A DNA stretch of 64,000 nt, taken from NCBI RefSeq assembly GCF_963678635.1, contig NC_087064.1:4934411-4998410 (forward strand). Direction: 5' to 3'. The DNA comes from Symsagittifera roscoffensis (Eukaryota > Xenacoelomorpha > Acoela > Convolutidae). Each line of letters opens with the position of its first letter. Within the stretch, counting starts at the first letter, position 1. The position numbers and the translations under genes were made by a program. Positions 56,571 to 64,000 of this stretch are shown here, piece after piece. The notes beneath the pieces were generated by a model. It did no database searches. It saw only the letters and a list, made by a program, of their open reading frames with translations, and was not told the DNA's origin.

Positions 56571-57045
56571 TCACAGATACTCTCATTCCAAAAATCATAG
56601 AGAAGAACAAGACTGCTCGTATCAGGCGAGGCCCTGAATGTTCCGACTACCCTTTAACTGGTTTTAGGCTGATCAAACCGAATTTTAAGTATTAAAATTT
56701 GAGTCGTATATGAAAATAAAAAGACAATTAGCTTGCCTCAATTCAAATTGAAACGATTTTGAGTGCGGGATAAATCGCCACGCGTAACCTATTTTCGGTA
56801 ATTTTTGAACATCAAAGTTATTAGGAAAACTCGTTTCAGATTCAAGAACCCATCTGCTAATGTAGAGATGTTCACACACTTCTGAGTCATTGTAGGTCTA
56901 GGGATCAGTCTTCGCAGTGAGCCATTTTTCTTTTGAATTATGATCTGAATTCATTCACGTACCCAACGAAGACTGTTTCTCTAGATAGAAGTTTTATATA
57001 GATTATCTATCCTAGTTATCTCGTATTTTATGTGCAGAAAAGACT
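56571..57045. repeat. Direct repeat, copy 1 of 2 (offset 1140 bp)
   Basis: From TCACAGATACTCTCATTCCA to TGTGCAGAAAAGA. It matches 57711-58166 closely, apart from a ~20-bp insertion/deletion pair near 57875-57905. It includes an ACTGCTCGTATCAGGC end of the long-inverted-repeat family at 56610, although the interior then differs from the 24749 element. Confidence 0.75.
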
Positions 57046-57244
57046 GGCTTAGTATGTTTCCCCAAGCATGAGATAAACATTGGAAACGCATAAGTAGCAA
57101 ATGAAAATCAAAACTGTTGAACAAGAAATTCAGTTCGAAAAAAAACTATTTGTGAAAATGTTTGGAATTTTTTTTGACCGCTAGTTAATCTATACATAAA
57201 TCTGTATTGCAGAAACAGTAAAAATATTCTCCATTTTTTGCTCG

Positions 57245-57440
57245 AATTTAACATAGGATTTCTCAGATCTGATTTCAGAGCTGAACTTTTTTTAAGGTTA
57301 TTTCAGATCTGAAGTTTTCCATTTCAGATCCAAATTTCAAATCTGAAATTTGTAAGATCTTATCAAGATCTGAAAAAAAAGAATTTCAGATCTGAGAATC
57401 AACTTATGTAAAAAATAAAGAATTTCGGATCTTGCACAGA
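57245..57440. repeat. Cluster of TTTCAGATCTGAAA palindromes
   Basis: The self-complementary word TTCAGATCTGAA and variants (CAGATCTGA, AAGATCTTATCAAGATCT) recur at least six times in 200 bp at irregular spacing, in both strands by symmetry. Confidence 0.6.
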
Positions 57441-57539
57441 AAATCCCTTGGGTACAGGAAGCAATTCTCATCGATGAAAAACATTTCCTAACACACAGTT
57501 GCTGATTCGACACCATGACAACTTAAATGTCCCCTTTTG

Positions 57540-57710
57540 GTACTAAATAAAACATCCACTTTTTGCTGATTTACTTGACCCTAAAATATTTCTAAGGGCA
57601 CCATCAGTATCTACTAACTTTGAGGAGGAAGCGCGCACCAATTTAACGCAATTTTTTTGGTCAACTTTTTCCAAAACCTGCAAAAAAACGCATTCTAATT
57701 GCCAGTTTTT
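57540..57710. mobile_element. Fragment of hAT-like family
   Basis: CCCCTTTTGGTACTAAATA, CTAAGGGCACCATCAGTATC, TTGAGGAGGAAGCGCGCACC and AAAACGCATTC words match the interior of 53293-53656. Both ends are missing, and it lies between the two direct repeats. Confidence 0.5.
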
Positions 57711-58166
57711 TCACAGATACTCTCATTCCAAAGATCATAGAGAAGAACAGAACTGCTCGTATCAGGCGAGGCCCTGAATGTTCCGACTTCCCTTAAACTG
57801 GTTTTAGGCTGATCAAACCGAATTTTAAGTATTAAAATTTGAGTTGTATATGAAAATAAAAAGACCAATTAGCTTGCCTCAATTAGCTTGCCGCAATTCA
57901 AACGCGTAACTAATTTTCGGTAATTTTTGAGGATCTAAGTTATTAGGAAACCTCGTTTCAGATTCAAGAACCCATGTGCTAATATAGAGATGTTCACACA
58001 CTTCTGAGTCATTGTAGGTCCAGGGATCAGTCTTCGCAGTGAGCCATTTTTCTTTTGAATTATGATCTGATTTAATTCACGTACCCAACGAAGGCTGTTT
58101 CTCTAGATAGAAGTTTTATATAGATTATCTATCCTAGTTATCTCGTATTTTATGTGCAGAAAAGAT
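57711..58166. repeat. Direct repeat, copy 2 of 2
   Basis: Second copy of the 56571 unit. The initial match is at an exact offset of 1140 bp. Confidence 0.75.
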
Positions 58167-59029
58167 TTTTTTCTTTTCTAGTTTAGAAATAAACTTTTTC
58201 TGGAAAGAAATAACCATTTGTTTTTGTAAGATTTTAGGCAATTTTAGGCAATTTCGCTAACCACTAGGCCCTATACCATGATTGAGCCAAACAGTTTTAA
58301 CAATCTAATACAAATTATTACTTGGTATTAAAAGTGTTAAGTTGCATTGTATTGCTACTGTTATTAGGTATAATCAAAGCATGTTTATCTCGTTCCGGAG
58401 CACTGAACTTATTTCTGGTTATTTTTTTTACCTGAAACAGTTGATTTCGAAAATAGAATTTAAATAGATCATTTCTACCAAGAAAATACGAGAACTTATA
58501 TAAAATTTCTATATAGAAAAACAGCCTCCACTGGATCCGGAAATAAAGAATAATACTAAAAAATATAACGGACCAGAAAACTCTGTTACTTTTTGTTCGA
58601 TGTTGTTCCAACTTTTGAAGATAAAATGACAAAAAAAAACAAAATTAATATCAGTTTTTTTAAACGTTTTTTGCAATATTTAATCCATTTTTGACAAAAA
58701 AAAACTTTTTCATTGACTTTAAACGGCAGCCGGAACAATCAAGGCGTCCTGCTGATACTAGCAAGACTAGAGTAATCTCCCTAAAAAAGTGGCTAAATAT
58801 GTTATAATATGTAAACCAGATATGAAGATGATAGTTTAAAAAGAGAACTCATGCATTCAGGAAAAAGCGTTTTGAGAAAAAAAACTGTAAGAAAAGGCAA
58901 GAATTCACCAATAATTTATAAATTCAAGTTTTTAGTTGGAATCTTATTTGCGATTTTCTTCAATTTTTTTCAACCTTTAGACAAGGGAAGTGTAAAAAAA
59001 TTGCGATTACCTTGTCACGCAAGTTTTTT
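58167..59029. other. AT-rich DNA without recognised gene
   Basis: Short frames at 58318-58632 (minus) and 58851-59105 (plus) have no supporting context. Nothing else was seen. Confidence 0.3.
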
Positions 59030-60200
59030 CTGGTATTCAACGGCTGTTTCAGTTCATCTGCATGACTCATGGGTGAATTTGTCGTGTTCGATAGAGACAG
59101 AATAAGCAGAAACAGATAAAGATTTGTCGAAGTTCTGCTCCTATATTCACTCAATCTCAGAAAAAAATGAACTTGTAGCTCAAAATTATAAGGCGTTTGG
59201 GTTGAACAATGAGTAGTATACAACTTGTCATTGCGAAAAATTGGGCTATATGGATCCAGTTAGCGGCAATTTTTGCAGTAAATATTATACTAGCTACAAT
59301 TTGCAAAACTCCATTGCAGCCTTGCTGACAATGAGTATCGGAATCTTTGAAAAGGTTAACCTGACAAGCAGAACAACCCCATGATCAAGATCAAGAACTC
59401 AAATTTTTCTGAAAGTTTTGGCAAAACGTTAGCATCCGACTTGTATCTCGAAATGACACTAGCTGAACGGATGCTTTCAATGATGTTGCTGTGTTTTTGC
59501 AAGCTAGAAGATATATAAGCGCATACATACTTTTCCCCGGAAAAACTTTCAGCCCACGTCAAAAAGTGGTACGCAAATTAACGAACTTACCAAGAACTGT
59601 TTGAAGTTCAACTATGTACAGAAGTTACTCTAGAAAAACAAAAATTGTTCTACCGATGTTCGAATTGTTTTCGACCACATTTGACTATCTAGTGAGACAA
59701 AAAAAACGTTCTGACAGTAACTTACAACAATTTAATGGCACCATTGAGAGATCATCAATTTAACGGCCAAAATGGCGTTCGATGGTAATAGACAGAGGAT
59801 GATGCCCGCAAGTTTGGTGCAACAGCTTTTTTTGAAGCTGAACAAATTTTTTGTCGACATAAAATCAATTCTAATTTGCGTCTTATTTTTCACCAATTAC
59901 TTGCAAGGAAAAATCAATGATTGTTTCTAGAAAACTTTTCTTTTTTGGCTTTGCAATCAAATTTTGGAGGTCGGATCGAGTGTTTTGCAAGTCGGATTTC
60001 TCGCTACTAACGCTATGCGTTGATTCAAAATTGGATAGTTCACCTGCATTGATGAATCCCACTTCAGACAAATCAGGAACTTTAATTTGTCCACAATTAA
60101 AAGCAAGGATAATCGCCGGTTACTGTGCAAGTAGCACAGAATATTCCGGCCATAGTCTTATAAAAAAAATAGTGTCGTTTTTTTGCGTATGTGATAAAAT
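59030..60200 (+). pseudogene. Decayed coding remnant of unknown protein
   Basis: The plus-strand translation, with several stops and frame changes, contains protein-like stretches: SISEKNELVAQNYKAFGLNN (59140-59200), YNLQNSIAALLTMSIGIFEK (59297-59356), LASDLYLEMTLAERMLSMML (59427-59487), QKLFYRCSNCFRPHLTI (59638-59688), DDARKFGATAFFEAEQIFC (59799-59855), and LKARIIAGYCASSTEY (60095-60145). The last is echoed in the segment near 19930-19980. No family is recognised. It could be a dead transposase or an old processed gene. Low certainty. Confidence 0.35.
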
Positions 60201-60665
60201 GATCTAGAAGAAAAACTAGAGCTTAGTCATAATCGACAAACATCGTGAAATAGTAAAACTGGACAACAGTTTCTGCTAAAAAATGATTAGAAAAAATATC
60301 AAAAAAAAATTTTTTGCAGTTTTTTTGAATTTTGCAAGCTTTTGATTTCAAAAAGGCGCAAAAAATTTCATCAAACTAACTTCACTCTAGCAAAACTAAG
60401 TTTTCAGGGCTTAAATTCTGCTCGACTATTAAGACTAGAAATCAAAAAATTTAAACTTGTTTTTCTCGATACTGGGACAATTTTATAAAAATTCTCTACG
60501 GTCGCTCGAATCACGACTGAAAAGACTTTATGATAGATCACATGATCCATTCCGATGACTATTTGTGGTACCTAGTTTTGCGTGGACAACAAAAAAAACT
60601 AAAACTCACTCGAATAACAAGTTCCTCCCCATTTTTCAAATGCGCCGGAACAAAAAGCGGATATA
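60201..60665. other. AT-rich DNA without recognised gene
   Basis: Distant similarity to 20080-20470 suggests an old interspersed repeat. No gene was seen. Confidence 0.3.
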
Positions 60666-60825
60666 CTTAACAATCTCGCCCCCCCTATTGTATCTACTGA
60701 AGAATCTCCCCCCTTTCTTGAAATGGGGGTGGGGGAGAGAGAGATTGTTAAGTAGATCCCTGGGACCTACGTAACAATCCCCCCTATTGTATCTACTAAA
60801 GAATCTCCCCCCTTTCTTGATATGC
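60666..60825. repeat. Direct repeat of AACAATC(TCG)CCCCCCTATTG units with a fold-back
   Basis: Two copies (about 60669-60722 and 60772-60822) of a ~52-bp unit with CCCCCTATTGTATCTACT and AGAATCTCCCCCCTTTCTTG. CTTAACAATCTC near 60666 and GAGATTGTTAAG near 60742 form an inverted pair around the first copy. Confidence 0.55.
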
Positions 60826-60929
60826 ATTGTATATGCAAGACCGTCCAACCTTTGGTGTTTTGAGTAACCAAGGTCTTTGTCACTTGTGTTCGGTTGCGAA
60901 CACGACCAAAAACTTTTCAGAAATTAAAT

Positions 60930-61118
60930 TTTGAAAGAAAAAATCAAAATTTTTGTTTTATGGAAAAACACCTATCATACAATATTCATATATGGAAAAA
61001 TCTTTATCATAGAGATTTCATACAATGTTCTGTACGTATGGCATTGTATGGAATTGTATGACAAGAAGTTCTTCATAAATGGAAATTGTATGATTAGAAG
61101 TTTTGGTCAACCCGGGTA
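60930..61118. mobile_element. AT-rich element fragment ending GTCAACCCGGGTAA
   Basis: Same style and right terminus as 52740-52998. The left terminus was not found. Confidence 0.4.
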
Positions 61119-61156
61119 ATTAACAAGATTTCAAATACAGCCAGCAGCTGATGTAG

Positions 61157-61566
61157 TGAGTTAGGACTGGGGTGTATAACTCATAGAGTAATTTCGGATA
61201 GGGTACACCGTCTGCTCGTCACGTTATCTTATTTTCGGCCGGATAGATTCGTGCAACTTCTTAGTCTAATACCGATCCTAATCTTACTCTTATACTATCT
61301 AGTCTCAGGTTGTTTAACTAGTCTCTGCTAGGCTCAATAGATCTAGGGTATACTGGTTTATTGCGGCTGCTGAAGTGCTCGGGAGAGTCCAACTAATTTC
61401 TAAGTTAAATTCAAATCTCTCTGGTGCTGAAATTACAAGTAACTTCAGCACTTACAAATAAGTGGGTTGTTAGTTAGATGGATCATGATTGGTTAATATT
61501 AAATACTTTACATTGGTAAAACATTTAATTTATCCAATCATAAAATATAGTTTAGATCAGGTTCCA
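61157..61566 (-). repeat. 3' LTR of copy 4 (410 bp)
   Basis: Plus strand TGAGTTAGG...GGTTCCA. It has the conserved core (GATAGGGTACACCGTCTGCT) and an extra ~40 bp (AGTCTCAGGTTGTTTAACTA and following). Hairpin arms at 61426-61449 are GCTGAAATTAC and GTAACTTCAGC. Confidence 0.8.
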
Positions 61567-63182
61567 CCCATCCGGGTTTTACAGAGTTTTTTAGAACAGT
61601 TCTTCTTGTAATTCAAGGATGGATGATGGACGTTGGTATTTGGCGAACATCATTTTTCTTTTGTTTCCTTTTTGTTAAGGAAGTTCCAGGGATCTGGAAT
61701 TGAGGACACAAGACGTTGTGTTCTTCTTGTGACAACGACTGAGTCTCTGCAACAGCATCAATTCTGGTTTCAGAATGGTTGGTTATGTCAGGTTTTTCTG
61801 TTCTTCGGAGAGAACTTCTTTTGTGTTTGATCTAGCTCGGGAATGGCGTGGAGATTGTGCGTGGAGGGGATGCCTGGTTACTCGGATCTGTACGTATACT
61901 TGAACATCGAGGTGGTCATTGGTCTAGTTCAATGAAGTCCTTTTCTGCGAAGTCAAGTCGTACTCTAAATCCTTTGAGTTGTGATTGTGAGCGGCATATC
62001 GATTGTAGTTGGTCATTCTCTCTCGAGTGTAGTGGGGTCGTCTTGTCTTTTGATGTTCGTCCTTGGTGTTGTATTCTGATCTATATATTGCATCATGTGA
62101 TTTTACATTTTATAAAACTTTTATTAATTTAATATTTTTTAATTATGATTTTAGTTAGTTGTTTTCACAAAAGCTTTTTGTTTTAGTTCGGTTATTTTGA
62201 AGAGTTACTCACCCTTGAGTAGCTCTTATTAAAAATAAAGGTGTGGTCACAGAGCGTGGATGTAGCGCGGTGGGTTAGGCCGGCTATAGAGCATGCTCAG
62301 GACGTCCTTTCCTGGTGGGTTAGGCCAGGTGTGGGAGTATGATTTCATGCGGTTTTTATGAGGGGTCCTGTTATGTGACAACGTTTTATGTTGGGTTTGT
62401 TATGGTTTTACTTATGTTTTGTTGGTTATGTACTTTTACTAAAAAGCAAATTGTTTGTGGTATGGGTTTGTCTTTCGACTTTTTTGTGTTTTATTATTTC
62501 TTTCTAAGACTTTGTAATAGTCTTCAAAAGAATAAATTATCCAGTTTTAAACTGGGTTAATCCGGTTTGGGTACCGTTGGTTTCCTTTTCTTAGTCATGC
62601 TGTTATTTTATGATTTGTGGTATTTAGTAAACTGCGTTGGTTAGTTTTGTTTAGTATATGATTCCTTTCCAACCGGGTTAAAGGAAAGTTTGAAATATGT
62701 TATTATATGTTAGAGTTGTTGAGTGTGAAAACTTGAAACTGAAATTCATTATTTTAAACAATTCTTCGTGGGCGAGCTGTGCGAGTGTGGATAGAATTTC
62801 TGTGCGAATGAATGAAAATATCAAAAGGTTAGTACTGCAATTGCATTTTATTAATTTACTGCATAGAATTTGGAAATTTACTGCTAGTTATGGGGGAATT
62901 TTAAGATACAAATTTTCATCATATGTAGATTTACTGCTTTTAGGGGAAAATTTTATAAATTAATTTACTGCATTGGTATTATATTTATTTAATGGTTGGT
63001 GCAAAAGTTAAAAGGCTCTTAAACAGTTTTGAAGAAGTTTGCTATTTTTTATTTTTCTTTTGTAAATTTTTCAGATGATCGAAGATGAAGGCTAAAAATC
63101 TAAAGAAAACATGAATAAAGAATGGTGAGTTTTTCAATATTTTTAATTAGTTAGTAATATTCATTTAATTCATACTTACCTG
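61567..63182 (-). other. Conserved 3' non-coding region, copy 4
   Basis: Collinear with 28222-29830, including the CCGGGTTT word next to the LTR, the palindrome pair at 62250-62320, TTTGGGTACCGTTGG and TTCCTTTCCAACCGGGTTAA. No gene was recognised. Confidence 0.55.
62250..62320. other. Conserved palindrome pair with an A-box-like word, copy 4
   Basis: Counterpart of 28900-28975: GTAGCGCGGTGGGTTAGG, then GAGCATGCTC and AGGACGTCCT, both perfect 10-bp palindromes side by side. Confidence 0.45.
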
Positions 63183-64000
63183 TTAGTCGTCGGGGAAAAA
63201 ACCGTGGGGGAAGATGTCGTGAATTAGTTCTGAAGTCGTTAGTAGTTTAGCTAAGATGCGGATGATATTTTTAGTTTGAAGCAGTGGCCAAAGCAATTGA
63301 AGTGCCTTAATAGTGGTTAGTTCTTCAGTGCCAACTGCAAACTCATAAGGTGTGTTTTGGATTAAGTTATATAATTTGTGGTTAAATTTAGTATTGTGGA
63401 TGAATTCTAAAATTGGGATTTCTATAGGCTGTACAAACTCGTGCGGGATAAGGAAGGGTCGGGATTCTTCTGCGTTGAAGGTCTTGGTGATGGGGCAGAA
63501 AATATACATTTGGGTTATGGGGTCATAGTTACGGAGAATACCATGGAGGTTAGTATCTTTTATACAATATGTGAAATTTAGGAAATACGGTGAAGTGTAT
63601 TTTGAATTGATGAATTGAAAGCGATGGTGTGGTTGTCTAGAGGGTGTGTGGAGGTCAAAGTGATTTTGGATGAAACGATAGTAACTGTATGTATGTGTTT
63701 GTTTAGTTCGCAACATAATATCGTGTGAGCAGTGTAAATCTCTTTCGTGTGGTGCAAGGAAATGAAAGGTTAGTGAAAAGATTTGGAAGCGTTCTTTAAA
63801 ACTTTCGTACGCTTGTGTGCTTGTTAGTGCTTCTGAAATAATGTGATCAAACTTTCGGTCGAAGATGTTTAGTGTAAATACATATGGTGTCTTGATGAAA
63901 AATTTCTCGGTGATTTGTGGATTAGCGAAGCGATCGTCGTCTAAGAATTGATCTTGGTTAGCTCTGATGATGTTGTGATCGTAGTATTCTAGTGTATATT
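63183..64000 (-). CDS. ORFX carboxy-terminal part, copy 4 (start beyond window)
   Basis: The minus-strand frame is open without interruption from the window edge to TAA at 63183-63185, about 272 residues, ending in DIFPHGFFPDD. It aligns with the frameshifted ORFX of copy 2, including a shared NP(Q/I)(L/I)xEKFFIKT segment, YDPITQMYIFCP and HKLYNLIQNTPYE. A first ATG lies at 63716, but the frame and the homology continue upstream, so this is not the start. No transmembrane segment or known domain is apparent. Conservation across diverged copies implies it was maintained while the elements were active. Function is unknown. Confidence 0.75.
   Translation of the reverse strand, partial: YTLEYYDHNIIRANQDQFLDDDRFANPQITEKFFIKTPYVFTLNIFDRKFDHIISEALTSTQAYESFKERFQIFSLTFHFLAPHERDLHCSHDIMLRTKQTHTYSYYRFIQNHFDLHTPSRQPHHRFQFINSKYTSPYFLNFTYCIKDTNLHGILRNYDPITQMYIFCPITKTFNAEESRPFLIPHEFVQPIEIPILEFIHNTKFNHKLYNLIQNTPYEFAVGTEELTTIKALQLLWPLLQTKNIIRILAKLLTTSELIHDIFPHGFFPDD

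Larger units (their letters stand above)
61157..64000 (-). mobile_element. Gypsy-like element, copy 4 (3' end; continues past right edge)
   Basis: A 3' LTR (61157-61566), a conserved 3' non-coding region and the carboxy end of ORFX lie in the same order and orientation as in copy 2. Sequence divergence from copy 2 is clear, so it is a different subfamily. Its ORFX is free of stops in the window, so this copy may be better preserved. Confidence 0.75.

Noticed and set aside
59356..59562. Minus-strand 68-codon frame
   Set aside because: The plus strand gives longer, more protein-like pieces in the same interval, so the minus frame is probably a shadow.

Overview
The window looks like a gene-poor, AT-rich, transposon-filled stretch of an invertebrate animal genome. 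The evidence is eukaryotic LTR retroelements, many non-autonomous DNA elements with terminal inverted repeats, simple repeats, one FG-GAP-type exon fragment, a 200-N assembly gap (52468-52667), and no bacterial gene organisation. The species cannot be named from sequence alone.

Layout. (1) 1-6822, plus strand: one open frame of at least 1687 codons of unknown function, a structured 1.4 kb 3' region, a polypurine tract and a 342-bp TG...CA LTR. I read this as the 3' part of an LTR element of unrecognised type, inserted into the integrase region of (2). (2) 6823-15404, minus strand: Ty3/gypsy-like copy 1 (integrase, RNase H, RT, protease, very long gag, small leader ORF0, 5' LTR). Its env half should lie beyond the left edge. 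Its LTR and flank are duplicated in tandem up to about 18.9 kb. (3) 18.9-27.8 kb: AT-rich DNA with a non-LTR RT remnant, hAT-like and other inverted-repeat elements and palindrome arrays. (4) 27850-45447, minus strand: copy 2, bounded by paired LTRs and about 17.6 kb long. In sense order it carries LTR, PBS, ORF0, leader, long gag, pol, env, ORFX, a 1.6 kb conserved 3' region and LTR. (5) 45.4-48.0 kb: an FG-GAP exon fragment cut by a DNA element full of ~20-bp minisatellite units. (6) 48.2-52.0 kb, plus strand: a decayed third gypsy copy and a duplicated Pro/Asn-rich coding remnant. (7) 52-61 kb: gap, inverted-repeat elements, a 21-bp minisatellite, duplications and a decayed unknown coding remnant. 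(8) 61157-64000, minus strand: the 3' end of a fourth, divergent copy whose ORFX is open to the window edge.

The most interesting content is the unrecognised 1687-aa frame in a nested LTR element, and the very large gypsy-like family with an additional conserved gene (ORFX) after env. In copy 2 the ORFX start codon overlaps the env stop as ATGA. Gag, protease, RT/RNase H, integrase and env would form a retrovirus-like particle cycle. ORF0 and ORFX are accessory genes of unknown role. Only ORFX of copy 4 and the 1687-aa frame are free of lesions in the part visible; the rest of the retroelement coding DNA is broken.
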